Below, in pieces: positions 36,741 to 48,364 of a DNA stretch of 64,000 nt (position 1 is its first letter; every line of letters begins with the position of its first letter). The notes beneath the pieces were generated by a model. That model saw nothing but the letters and a program-made list of their open reading frames with translations. It was not told where the DNA came from and did no database searches. The position numbers were made by a program, and so were the translations under genes. Source of the stretch: Hydractinia symbiolongicarpus (lineage: Eukaryota > Cnidaria > Hydrozoa > Anthoathecata > Hydractiniidae); NCBI RefSeq assembly GCF_029227915.1, contig NC_079878.1, positions 3,040,001 through 3,104,000 on the forward strand. The letters are read 5' to 3'.

Positions 36741-38082
36741 AATCGTTCTGGAAATGAGTTTACTCACAGGGTACTTTCTTTGTATACATTCGACTATACG
36801 GGCCAAGCCCGGGATTTACGGGAAATCGCGGGTTTTCGTGTGCCGGCGATTAAACCTCTTTCATTAAGCGTCTCATCAAAAATGAAAACATTTTTGAAAA
36901 CTACAAGTCTCATGCGTTTTAGTGGTGAAAAAAATAATTTAAAAAATCGTTCGGGAAATGATTTTACTCCCTGGGTACTTTCTTTGTATACATCCGACTG
37001 TACGGGCCGAGTCCGGGGTTTACGGGAAATGGCGGGTTTTCGTTTGCCGGCGATTAAACTTCTTTTATTCAGTGTCTCATCAAAAATGAAAACATTTTTG
37101 AAAACTACAAGTCTCATGCGTTTTAGTGGTGAAAAGTAAATTTAAAAAATCGTTGTGGAAATGAGTTTACTCACAGGGTACTTTCTTTGTATACATTCGA
37201 CTATACGGGCCAAACCCGGGATTTACGGGAAATCGCGGGTTTTCGTTTGCCGGCGATTAAACCACTTTCATTAAGCGTCTTATCAAAAATAAAAACATTT
37301 CTGAAAACTACAAGTCTCATGCGTTTTAGTGGTGAAAAAATATTTTAAAAAATCGTTCGGGAAATGAGTTTACTCCCTGGGTACTTTCTTTGTATACTTT
37401 TGACTATACGGGCCGAGTCCTGGGTTTACGGGTAATGGCGGGTCTTCGTTTGCCGGGGATTAAACTCCTTTTATTCAGCGTCTCATCAAAAATGAAAACA
37501 TTTTTAAAAACTAAAAGTCTCATGCGTTTTAGTGGTGAAAAAAATAATTTAAAAAATCGTTCGGGAAATGATTTTACTCCCTGGGTACTTTCTTTGCATA
37601 CATCCGACTGTACGGGCCGAGTCCGGGGTTTACGGGAAATGGCGGGTTTTCGTTTGCCGGCGATTAAACTTCTTTTATTCAGTGTCTCATCAAAAATGAA
37701 AACATTTTTGAAAACTACAAGTCTCATGCGTTTTAGTGGTGAAAAGATAATTTAAAAAATCGTTGTGGAAATGAGTTTACTCACAGGGTAATTTCTTTGT
37801 ATACATTCGACTATACGGGCCAAACCCGGGATTTACGGGAAATCGCGGGTTTTCGTTTGCCGGCGATTAAACTTCTTTTATTCAGCGTCTCATCAAAAAT
37901 GAAAACATTTTTGAAAATTACAAGTCTCATGCGTTTTAGTGGTGAAAAAAATAATTTAAAAAATCGTTCGGGAAATGATTTTACTCCCTGGGTACTTTCT
38001 TTGTATACATTCGACTATACGGGTCGAGTCCGGGGTTTACGGGAAATGGCGGGTTTTCGTTTGCCGGCGATTAAGCTTCTTT

Positions 38083-39706
38083 TATTCAGCGTCTCATCAA
38101 AAATGAAAAAATTTTTGTAAACTACAAGTCTTATGCGTTTTAGTGGTGGAAAAATAATTTAACCAATCGTTCTGGAAATGAGTTTACTCACAGGGTACTT
38201 TCTTTGTATACATTCGACTATACGGGCCAAGCCCGGGATTTACGGGAAATCGCGGGTTTTCGTTTGCCGGCGATTAAACCTCTTTCATTAAGTGTCTCAT
38301 CAAAAATGAAAACATTTTTGAAAACTACAAGTCTCATGCGTTTTAGTGGTGAAAAAAATAATTTAGAAAATCGTTCGGGAAATGATTTTACTCCCTGGGT
38401 ACTTTCTTTGTATACATCCGACTGTACGGGCCGAGTCCGGGGTTTACGGGAAATGGCGGGTTTTCGTTTGCCGGCGATTAAACTTCTTTTATTCAGTGTC
38501 TCATCAAAAATGAAAACATTTTTGAAAACTACAAGTCTCATGCGTTTTAGTGGTGAAAAGATAATTTAAAAAATCGTTGTGGAAATAAGTTTACTCACAG
38601 GGTACTTTCTTTGTATACATTCGACTATACGGGCCAAACCCGGGATTTACGGGAAATCGCGGGTTTTTGTTTGCCGGCGATTAAACCACTTTCATTAGGC
38701 GTCTTATAAAAATGAAAACATTTCTGAAAACTACAAGTCTCATGCGTTTTAGTGGTTAAAAAATATTTTAAAAAATCGTTCATGAAATGAGTTTACTCCC
38801 TGGGTACTTTCTTTGTATACTTTTGACTATACGGGCCGAGTCCTGGGTTTACGGGTAATGGCGGGTCTTCGTTTGCCGGGGATTAAACTCCTTTTATTCA
38901 GCGTCTCATCAAAAATGAAAAAATTTTTGTAAACTACAAGTCTTATGCGTTTTAGTGGTGGAAAAATAATTTAACCAATCGTTCTGGAAATGAGTTTACT
39001 CACAGGGTACTTTCTTTGTATACATTCGACTATACGGGCCAAGCCCGGGATTTACGGGAAATCGCGGGTTTTCGTTTGCCGGCGATTAAACCTCTTTCAT
39101 TAAGCGTCTCATCAAAAATGAAAACATTTTTGAAAACTACAAGTCTCATGCGTTTTAGTGGTGAAAAAAATAATTTAGAAAATCGTTCGGGAAATGATTT
39201 TACTCCCTGGGTACTTTCTTTGTATACATCCGACTGTACGGGCCGAGTCCGGGGTTTACGGGAAATGGCGGGTTTTCGTTTGCCGGCGATTAAACTTCTT
39301 TTATTCAGTGTCTCATCAAAAATGAAAACATTTTTGAAAACTACAAGTCTCATGCGTTTTAGTGGTGAAAAGATAATTTAAAAAATCGTTGTGGAAATAA
39401 GTTTACTCACAGGGTACTTTCTTTGTATACATTCGACTATACGGGCCAAACCCGGGATTTACGGGAAATCGCGGGTTTTTGTTTGCCGGCGATTAAACCA
39501 CTTTCATTAGGCGTCTTATAAAAATGAAAACATTTCTGAAAACTACAAGTCTCATGCGTTTTAGTGGTTAAAAAATATTTTAAAAAATCGTTCATGAAAT
39601 GAGTTTACTCCCTGGGTACTTTCTTTGTATACTTTTGACTATACGGGCCGAGTCCTGGGTTTACGGGTAATGGCGGGTCTTCGTTTGCCGGCGATTAAAC
39701 TCCTTT
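38083..39706 (+). repeat. 812-bp tandem duplication inside HOR copy 1
   Basis: Four monomers repeated at 812 bp with the same rare marks: TTTTTGTAAACTAC (38113, 38925), AATTTAACCAATCG (near 38157, 38969), AATTTAGAAAATCG (near 38361, 39173), GGCGTCTTATAAAAATG (near 38698, 39510) and GGTTAAAAAATATTTT (near 38754, 39566). Copy 1 differs by AAGTGTCTC near 38290. It fuses a GAGTCCTGGG monomer onto the TTTTTGTAAAC monomer at about 38894. Confidence 0.86.
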
Positions 39707-40097
39707 TATTCAGCGTCTCATCAAAAATGAAAACATTTTTGAAAACTACAAGTCTCATACGTTTTAGTGGTGAAAACATAATTTAAAAAATAGTTTTGGA
39801 AATGAGTTTACTCACAGGGTACTTTCTTTGTATACATTCGACTATACGGGCCAAGCCCGGCATTTACGGCAAATCGCGGATTTTCGTTTGCCGGCGATTA
39901 AACCACTTTCATTAAGCGTCTCATCAAAAATGAAAACATTTCTGAAAACTTCAAGTCTCATGCGTTTTAGTGGTGACAAAATAATTTAAAAAATCGTTCA
40001 GGAAATGAGTTTACTCCCTGGGCACTTTCTTTGTATACATTCGACTATACGGGCCAAGCCCATTATTTAAGAGAAATTGCGGGTTTTCGTTTTCCGG

Positions 40098-40170
40098 CCT
40101 TCTTTGTATACGTTTGACTATACTGGCCGAGTCCGGGGTTTACGGGAAATGGCGGGTTTTTGTTTGCCGG
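40098..40170 (+). repeat. Truncated 73-bp monomer 1
   Basis: First occurrence from the left. TTTTCCGGC joins CTTCTTTGTATACG, removing 130 bp (rest of one monomer and start of the next). The left flank has ATTTAAGAGAAATTG instead of ATTTACGGGAAATCG. Confidence 0.9.
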
Positions 40171-40485
40171 CGATTAAACTTCTTTTATTCAGCGTCTCAT
40201 CAAAAATGAAAACATTTTTAAAAAATACAAGTCTCATGCGTTTTAGTGGTGAAAAGATAATTTAAAAAATCGTTTTGGAAATGAGTTTACTCACAGGGTA
40301 CTTTCTTTGTATACATTCGACTATACGGACCGAGTCCGGGATTTACGGGAAATCGCGGGTTTTCGTTTGCCGGCAATTAAACTTCTTTTATCCAGCGTCT
40401 CATCAAAAATGAAAACATTTTTGAAAACTACAAGTCTCATGCGTTTTAGTGGTGAAAAAATAATTTAAAAAATCGTTCGGGAAAT

Positions 40486-40655
40486 GAGTTTACTCCGGGC
40501 CGAGTCCTGGGTTTACGGGAAATGGCGGGTTTTCGTTTGCCGGCGATTAAACTCCTTTTATTCAGCGTCTCATCAAAAATGAAAACATTTTTAAAAACTA
40601 CAAGTCTCATGGGCTTTAGTGGTGAAATAATAATTTGAAAAATCGTTCGGAAAAT
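40486..40655 (+). repeat. Monomer with 33-bp deletion (170 bp)
   Basis: TTTACTCC runs directly into GGGCCGAGTCC at 40489-40505, deleting the TGGGTACTTTC...ACTATAC segment (positions ~12-44), including GTATAC and the TTTTG/ATTCG diagnostic site. Spacing of the GAG/GAA anchors is 170 bp. The monomer lies between the first two truncated monomers and I saw it only once. Confidence 0.86.
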
Positions 40656-40746
40656 GAATTTTCTCACAGGGTACTTTCTTTGTATACATTCGACTATACG
40701 GGCCAAGCCAAGGATTTAAGGGAAATCGCGGGTTTTCGTTTGCCGG

Positions 40747-40819
40747 CCTTCTTTGTATACATTTGACTATACTGGCCGAGTCCAGGGTTTACGGGAAATG
40801 GCGGGTTTTTGTTTGCCGG
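40747..40819 (+). repeat. Truncated 73-bp monomer 2
   Basis: Junction TTTGCCGGCCTTCTTTG. It lies 649 bp after the first, which equals two full monomers, one truncated monomer and the 170-bp deletion monomer. The left flank has AAGGATTTAAGGG. Confidence 0.9.
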
Positions 40820-41094
40820 CGATTAAACTTCTTTCATTAAGCGTCTTATCAAAAATAAAAACATTTCTGAAAACTACAAGTCTCATGTGTTTTAGTGGTG
40901 AAAAAATATTTTAAAAAATCGTTCGGGAAATGAGTTTACTCCCTGGGTACTTTCTTTGTATACTTTTGACTATACGGGCCGAGTCCTGGGTTTACGGGTA
41001 ATGGCGGGTCTTCGTTTGCCGGGGATTAAACTCCTTTTATTCAGCGTCTCATCAAAAATGAAAACATTTTTAAAAACTAAAAGTCTCATGCGTT

Positions 41095-42949
41095 TTAGTG
41101 GTGAAAAAAATAATTTAAAAAATCGTTCGGGAAATGATTTTACTCCCTGGGTACTTTCTTTGCATACATCCGACTGTACGGGCCGAGTCCGGGGTTTACG
41201 GGAAATGGCGGGTTTTCGTTTGCCGGCGATTAAACTTCTTTTATTCAATGTCTCATCAAAAATGAAAACATTTTTGAAAACTACAAGTCTCATGCGTTTT
41301 AGTGGTGAAAAGATAATTTAAAAAATCGTTGTGGAAATGAGTTTACTCACAGGGTAATTTCTTTGTATACATTCGACTATACGGGCCAAACCCGGGATTT
41401 ACGGGAAATCGCGGGTTTTCGTTTGCCGGCGATTAAACTTCTTTTATTCAGCGTCTCATCAAAAATGAAAACATTTTTGAAAATTACAAGTCTCATGCGT
41501 TTTAGTGGTGAAAAAAATAATTTAAAAAATCGTTCGGGAAATGATTTTACTCCCTGGGTACTTTCTTTGTATACATTCGACTATACGGGTCGAGTCCGGG
41601 GTTTACGGGAAATGGCGGGTTTTCGTTTGCCGGCGATTAAGCTTCTTTTATTCAGCGTCTCATCAAAAATGAAAAAATTTTTGTAAACTACAAGTCTTAT
41701 GCGTTTTAGTGGTGGAAAAATAATTTAACCAATCGTTCTGGAAATGAGTTTACTCACAGGGTACTTTCTTTGTATACATTCGACTATACGGGCCAAGCCC
41801 GGTATTTACGGGAAATCGCGGGTTTTCGTTTGCCGGCGATTAAACCTCTTTCATTAAGCGTCTCATCAAAAATGAAAACATTTTTGAAAACTACAAGTCT
41901 CATGCGTTTTAGTGGTGAAAAAAATAATTTAGAAAATCGTTCGGGAAATGATTTTACTCCCTGGGTACTTTCTTTGTATACATCCGACTGTACGGGCCGA
42001 GTCCAGGGTTTACGGGAAATGGCGGGTTTTCGTTTGCCGGCGATTAAACTTCTTTTATTCAGTGTCTCATCAAAAATGAAAACATTTTTGAAAACTACAA
42101 GTCTCATGCGTTTTAGTGGTGAAAAGATAATTTAAAAAATCGTTGTGGAAATGAGTTTACTCACAGGGTAATTTCTTTGTATACATTCGACTATACGGGC
42201 CAAACCCGGGATATACGGGAAATCGCGGGTTTTCGTTTGCCGGCGATTAAACTTCTTTTATTCAGCGTCTCATCAAAAATGAAAACATTTTTGAAAATTA
42301 CAAGTCTCATGCGTTTTAGTAATGAAAAAAATAATTTAAAAAATCGTTCGGGAAATGATTTTACTCCCTGGGTACTTTCTTTGTATACATTCGACTATAC
42401 GGGTCGAGTCCGGGGTTTACGGGAAATGGCGGGTTTTCGTTTGCCGGCGATTAAGCTTCTTTTATTCAGCGTCTCATCAAAAATGAAAAAATTTTTGTAA
42501 ACTACAAGTCTTATGCGTTTTAGTGGTGGAAAAATAATTTAACCAATCGTTCTGGAAATGAGTTTACTCACAGGGTACTTTCTTTGTATACATTCGACTA
42601 TACGGGCCAAGCCCGGGATTTACGGGAAATCGCGGGTTTTCGTTTGCCGGCGATTAAACCTCTTTCATTAAGCGTCTCATCAAAAATGAAAACATTTTTG
42701 AAAACTACAAGTCTCATGCGTTTTAGTGGTGAAAAAAATAATTTAGAAAATCGTTCGGGAAATGATTTTACTCCCTGGGTACTTTCTTTGTATACATCCG
42801 ACTGTACGGGCCGAGTCCGGGGTTTACGGGAAATGGCGGGTTTTCGTTTGCCGGCGATTAAACTTCTTTTATTCAGTGTCTCATCAAAAATGAAAACATT
42901 TTTGAAAACTACAAGTCTCATGCGTTTTAGTGGTGAAAAGATAATTTAA
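41095..42949 (+). repeat. 814-bp tandem repeat (about 2.3 copies)
   Basis: Four-monomer unit repeated at 814 bp (for example 41363/42177 and 41770/42584), two bases above 4 x 203 because it includes two 204-bp monomers. Marks are GGGTAATTTC (near 41354, 42168), GAAAATTACAAG, CGGGTCGAGTCC and TTTTTGTAAACTAC. Copy differences include TATATACGGG near 42210 and AGTAATGAAAA near 42317 in the second copy. Confidence 0.87.
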
Positions 42950-43463
42950 AAAATCGTTGTGGAAATAAGTTTACTCACAGGGTACTTTCTTTGTATACAT
43001 TCGACTATACGGGCCAAACCCGGGATTTACGGGAAATCGCGGGTTTTCGTTTGCCGGCGATTAAACCACTTTCATTAGGCGTCTTATCAAAAATGAAAAC
43101 ATTTCTGAAAACTACAAGTCTCATGTGTTTTAGTGGTGAAAAAATATTTTAAAAAATCGTTCATGAAATGAGTTTACTCCCTGGGTACTTTCTTTCTATA
43201 CTTTTGACTATACGGGCCGAGTCCTGGGTTTACGGGTAATGGCGGGTCTTCGTTTGCCGGCGATTAAACTCCTTTTATTCAGCGTCTCATCAAAAATGAA
43301 AACATTTTTAAAAACTACAAGTCTCATGGGCTTTAGTGGTGAAATAATAATTTGAAAAATCGTTCGGGAAATGAATTTTCTCTCAGGGTACTTTCTTTGT
43401 ATACATTCGACTATGCGGGCCAACCCCAGGATTTAAGGGAAATTGCGGGTTTTTGTTTGCCGG

Positions 43464-43536
43464 CCTTCTTTGTATACATTTGACTATACTGGCCGAGTCC
43501 GGGGTTTACGGGAAATGGCGGGTTTTTGTTTGCCGG
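43464..43536 (+). repeat. Truncated 73-bp monomer 3
   Basis: Same junction, with TTTTTGTTTGCCGG on the left and the AGGATTTAAGGG flank. It closes the second copy of the 3566-bp HOR. Confidence 0.9.
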
Positions 43537-43942
43537 CGATTAAACTTCTTTTATTCAGCGTCACATCAAAAATAAAAACATTTTTGAAAACTACAAGTCT
43601 CATGCGTTTTAGTGGTGAAAAGATAATTTAAAAAATCGTTTTGGAAATGAGTTTACTCACAGGGTACTTTCTTTGTATACATTTGACTATATGGCCCGAG
43701 TCCGGGATTTACGGGAACTCGCGGGTTTTCGTTTGCCGGCGATTAAACTTCTTTTATCCAGCGTCTCATCAAAAATGAAAACATTTTTGAAAACTACAAG
43801 TCCCATTCGTTCTAGTGGTGCAGAAATAATTTGAAAAATCGTTCGGGAAATAAGTTTACTCACAGGTTACTTTCTTTGTATACATTCGACTATACGGGCC
43901 AAGCACAGGATTTAAGGGAAATCGCGGGTTTTCGTTTGCCGG

Positions 43943-44015
43943 CCTTCTTTGTATACATTTGACTATACTGGCTGATTCTGGGGTTTACGGGAAATGGCGG
44001 GTTTTTGTTTGCCGG
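43943..44015 (+). repeat. Truncated 73-bp monomer 4
   Basis: Same junction, 479 bp (2 x 203 + 73) after the third. It carries GGCTGATTCTGGGG inside the remnant, the subtype shared with the next ones at 44219, 45509 and 48292. Confidence 0.9.
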
Positions 44016-44218
44016 CGATTAAACGTCTTTTATTCAGCGTCACATCAAAAATGAAAACATTTTTGAAAACTACAAGTCTCATTCGTTCTAGTGGTGCAGA
44101 AATAATTTGAAAAATCGTTCGGGAAATAAGTTTACTCACAGGGTACTTTCTTTGTATACATTCGACTATACGGGCCAAGCACAGGATTTAAGGGAAATCG
44201 CGGGTTTTCGTTTGCCGG

Positions 44219-44291
44219 CCTTCTTTGTATACATTTGACTATACTGGCTGATTCTGGGGTTTACGGGAAATGGCGGGTTTTTGTTTGCCGG
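44219..44291 (+). repeat. Truncated 73-bp monomer 5
   Basis: Tandem duplicate of the fourth at exactly 276 bp. GGCTGATTCTGGGG subtype. Confidence 0.9.
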
Positions 44292-45508
44292 CGATTAAAC
44301 GTCTTTTATTCAGCGTCACATCAAAAATGAAAACATTTTTGAAAACTGCAAGTCTCATGCGTTTTAGTGGTGAAAAGATAATTTAAAAAATCGTTTTGGA
44401 AGTGAGTTTACTCACAGGGTACTTTCTTTGTATACATTCGACTATATGGCCCGAGTCCGGGATTTACGGGAAATTGCGGGTTTTCGTTTGCCGGCGATTA
44501 AACTTCTTTTATCCAGCGTCTCATCAAAAATGAAAACATTTTTGAAAACTACAAGTCTCATGCGTTTTAGTGGTGAAAAGATAATTTAAAAAATCGTTTT
44601 GGAAAAGAGTTTACTCCCTGGGTACTTTCTTTGTATACTTTTGACTATACGGGCCGAGTTCTGGGTTTACGGGAAATGGCGGGTTTTCGTTTGCCGGCGA
44701 TTAAACTCCTTTTATTCAGCGTCTAATCAAAAGTGAAAACATTTTTAAAAACTACAAGTCTCATGCGTTTTAGTGGTGAAAAAATAATTTAAAAAATCGT
44801 TCGGGAAATGAGTTTACTCCCTGGGTACTTTCTTTGTATACTTTTGACTATACGGGCCGAGTCCTGGGTTTACGGGAAATGGCGGAATTTCGTTTGCCTG
44901 CGATTAAACTCCTTTTATTCGGCGTCTCATCAAAAATGAAAACATTTTTTAAATCTACAAGTCTCATGCGTTTTAGTGGTGAAATGATAATTTAAAAAAT
45001 CGTTTTGGAAATGAGTTTACTCACAGGGTACTTTCTTTGTATACATTCGACTATACGGGCCGAGTCCGGGATTTACGGGAAATCGCGGGTTTTCGTTTGC
45101 CGGCGACTAAACTTCTTTTATCCAGCGTCTCATCAAAAATGAAAACATTTTTGAAAACTACAAGTCTCATGCGATTTAGTGGTGAAAAAATAAATTAAAG
45201 AAACGTTCGGGAAATGAGTTTACTCACAGGGTACTTTTTTGTATACATTCGACTATATGACCCGAGTCCGGGATTTACGGGAACTCGCGGGTTTTCGTTT
45301 GCCGGCGATTAAACTTCTTTTATCCAGCGTCTCATCAAAAATGAAAACATTTTTGAAAACTACAAGTCTCATTCGTTCTAGTGGTGCAGAAATAATTTGA
45401 AAAATCGTTCGGGAAATAAGTTTACTCACAGGGTACTTTCTTTGTATACATTCGACTATACGGGCCAAGCACAGGATTTAAGGGAAATCGCGGGTTTTGG
45501 TTTGCCGG

Positions 45509-45581
45509 CCTTCTTTGTATACATTTGACTATACTGGCTGATTCTGGGGTTTACGGGAAATGGCGGGTTTTTGTTTGCCGG
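45509..45581 (+). repeat. Truncated 73-bp monomer 6
   Basis: In the first 2783-bp unit; 1290 bp after the fifth. The left flank has TTTTGGTTTGCCGG, a change kept in its copy at 48292. Confidence 0.9.
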
Positions 45582-47001
45582 CGATTAAACGTCTTTTATT
45601 CAGCGTCACATCAAAAATGAAAACATTTTTGAAAACTGCAAGTCTCATGCGTTTTAGTGGTGAAAAGATAATTTAAAAAATCGTTTTGGAAGTGAGTTTA
45701 CTCACAGGGTACTTTCTTTGTATACATTCGACTATATGGCCCGAGTCCGGGATTTACGGGAAATTGCGGGTTTTCGTTTGCCGGCGATTAAACTTCTTTT
45801 ATCCAGCGTCTCATCAAAAATGAAAACATTTTTGAAAACTACAAGTCTCATGCGTTTTAGTGGTGAAAAGATAATTTAAAAAATCGTTTTGGAAAAGAGT
45901 TTACTCCCTGGGTACTTTCTTTGTATACTTTTGACTATACGGGACGAGTTCTGGGTTTACGGGAAATGGCGGGTTTTCGTTTGCCGGCGATTAAACTCCT
46001 TTTATTCAGCGTCTAATCAAAAGTGAAAACATTTTTAAAAACTACAAGTCTCATGCGTTTTAGTGGTGAAAAAATAATTTAAAAAATCGTTCGGGAAATG
46101 AGTTTACTCCCTGGGTACTTTCTTTGTATACTTTTGACTATACGGGCCGAGTCCTGGGTTTACGGGAAATGGCGGAATTTCGTTTGCCTGCGATTAAACT
46201 CCTTTTATTCAGCGTCTCATCAAAAATGAAAACATTTTTTAAATCTACAAGTCTCATGCGTTTTAGTGGTGAAATGATAATTTAAAAAATCGTTTTGGAA
46301 ATGAGTTTACTCACAGGGTACTTTCTTTGTATACATTCGACTATACGGGCCGAGTCCAGGATTTACGGGAAATCGCGGGTTTTCGTTTGCCGGCGACTAA
46401 ACTTCTTTTATCCAGCGTCTCATCAAAAATGAAAACATTTTTGAAAACTACAAGTCTCATGCGATTTAGTGGTGAAAAAATAAATTAAAGAAACGTTCGG
46501 GAAATGAGTTTACTCCCTGGGTACTTTCTTTGTATACTTTTGACTATACGGGCCGAGTCCTGGGTTTACGGGAAATGGCGGGTATTCGTTTGCCGGCGAT
46601 TAAACTCCTTTTATTCAGCGTCTAATCAAAAGTGAAAACATTTTTAAAAACTACAAGTCTCATGCGTTGTAGTGGTGAAAAAATAATTTAAAAAATCGTT
46701 CGGGAAATGAGTTTACTCCCTGTGTACTTTCTTTGTATACTTTTGACTATACGGGACAAGCCCGGGATTTACGGGAAATCGCGGGTTTTCGTTTGCCGGC
46801 GATTAAACCTCTTTCATTAAGCGTCTCATTAAAAATGAAAACATTTTTGAAATCTACAACTCTCATTCGTTCTATTGGTGCAGAAATAATTTGAAAAATC
46901 GTTCGGGAAATAAGTTTACTTACAGGGTACTTTCTTTGTATACATTCGACTATACGGGCCAAGCCCAGGATTTAAGGGAAATCGCGGGTTTTCGTTTGCG
47001 G

Positions 47002-47074
47002 CCTTCTTTGTATACATTTGACTATACTGGCCGATTCCGGGGTTTACGGGAAATGGCGGGTTTTTGTTTGCCGG
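47002..47074 (+). repeat. Truncated 73-bp monomer 7
   Basis: Subtype with TTTGCGGCC (one C lost just left of the junction) and CTGGCCGATTCCGGGG inside; 1493 bp after the sixth. Followed by GCCGGGGATTAAAC. Confidence 0.9.
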
Positions 47075-48291
47075 GGATTAAACTTCTTTTATTCAGCGTC
47101 TCATCAAAAATGAAAACATTTTTGAAAACTACAAGTCTCATGCGTTTTAGTGGTAAAAAGATAATTTAAAAAATCGTTTTGGAAATGAGTTTACTCACAG
47201 GGTACTTTCTTTGTATACATTCGACTATATGGCCCGAGTCCGGGATTTACGGGAAATTGCGGGTTTTCGTTTGCCGGCGATTAAACTTCTTTTATCCAGC
47301 GTCTCATCAAAAATGAAAACATTTTTGAAAACTACAAGTCTCATGCGTTTTAGTGGTGAAAAGATAATTTAAAAAATCGTTTTGGAAAAGAGTTTACTCC
47401 CTGGGTACTTTCTTTGTATACTTTTGACTATACGGGCCGAGTTCTGGGTTTACGGGAAATGGCGGGTTTTCGTTTGCCGGCGATTAAACTCCTTTTATTC
47501 AGCGTCTAATCAAAAGTGAAAACATTTTTAAAAACTACAAGTCTCATGCGTTTTAGTGGTGAAAAAATAATTTAAAAAATCGTTCGGGAAATGAGTTTAC
47601 TCCCTGGGTACTTTCTTTGTATACTTTTGACTATACGGGCCGAGTCCTGGGTTTACGGGAAATGGCGGAATTTCGTTTGCCTGCGATTAAACTCCTTTTA
47701 TTCGGCGTCTCATCAAAAATGAAAACATTTTTTAAATCTACAAGTCTCATGCGTTTTAGTGGTGAAATGATAATTTAAAAAATCGTTTTGGAAATGAGTT
47801 TACTCACAGGGTACTTTCTTTGTATACATTCGACTATACGGGCCGAGTCCGGGATTTACGGGAAATCGCGGGTTTTCGTTTGCCGGCGACTAAACTTCTT
47901 TTATCCAGCGTCTCATCAAAAATGAAAACATTTTTGAAAACTACAAGTCTCATGCGATTTAGTGGTGAAAAAATAAATTAAAGAAACGTTCGGGAAATGA
48001 GTTTACTCACAGGGTACTTTTTTGTATACATTCGACTATATGACCCGAGTCCGGGATTTACGGGAACTCGCGGGTTTTCGTTTGCCGGCGATTAAACTTC
48101 TTTTATCCAGCGTCTCATCAAAAATGAAAACATTTTTGAAAACTACAAGTCTCATTCGTTCTAGTGGTGCAGAAATAATTTGAAAAATCGTTCGGGAAAT
48201 AAGTTTACTCACAGGGTACTTTCTTTGTATACATTCGACTATACGGGCCAAGCACAGGATTTAAGGGAAATCGCGGGTTTTGGTTTGCCGG

Positions 48292-48364
48292 CCTTCTTTG
48301 TATACATTTGACTATACTGGCTGATTCTGGGGTTTACGGGAAATGGCGGGTTTTTGTTTGCCGG
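48292..48364 (+). repeat. Truncated 73-bp monomer 8
   Basis: Copy of the sixth at +2783, with the TTTTGGTTTGCCGG left flank. Confidence 0.9.

Larger units (their letters stand above)
37265..40830 (+). repeat. 3566-bp HOR unit, copy 1
   Basis: About 19 repeat units including two 73-bp truncated monomers and one 170-bp monomer; 16 x 203 + 2 x 73 + 170 = 3564, with the rest from 204-bp monomers. Sequence from 37390, 37797 and 38204 recurs 3566 bp later at 40956, 41363 and 41770. Within this copy an 812-bp segment is privately duplicated (38083-38894 and 38895-39706). Confidence 0.82.
40831..43600 (+). repeat. 3566-bp HOR unit, copy 2 (rearranged)
   Basis: Begins as a copy of 37265 onward (TTATCAAAAATAAAAACATT, then GAGTCCTGGG with GCCGGGGATTAAACTCC near 41020). 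Instead of the 812-bp duplication of copy 1 it has its own 814-bp expansion at 41095-42949. It ends in the truncated monomer at 43464, so the two copies have been remodelled independently since they separated. Confidence 0.8.
43804..44355 (+). repeat. 276-bp HOR (one full plus one 73-bp monomer)
   Basis: The smallest HOR in the window: a 203-bp monomer with CATTCGTTCTAGTGGTGCAG plus the 73-bp truncated monomer, repeated at exactly 276 bp (43804/44080; junctions 43943/44219). Shared marks include AAGCACAGGATTTAAGGG and GGCTGATTCTGGGG. The copy at 43804 has CAGGTTACTTTC where the second has CAGGGTACTTTC. Confidence 0.88.
44403..47185 (+). repeat. 2783-bp HOR unit, copy 1
   Basis: A composite of a 1290-bp and a 1493-bp subunit, each containing one truncated monomer; 1290 = 6 x 203 + 72 and 1493 = 7 x 203 + 72. 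Marks repeated 2783 bp later include TTCGGCGTCTC (44919), GACGAGTTCTGGG (near 45943), GAGTCCAGGATT (near 46353), GCGTTGTAGTGG (near 46664) and CTACAACTCTCATTCG (near 46854). No mismatch with copy 2 was noticed in the stretches compared. Confidence 0.92.
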
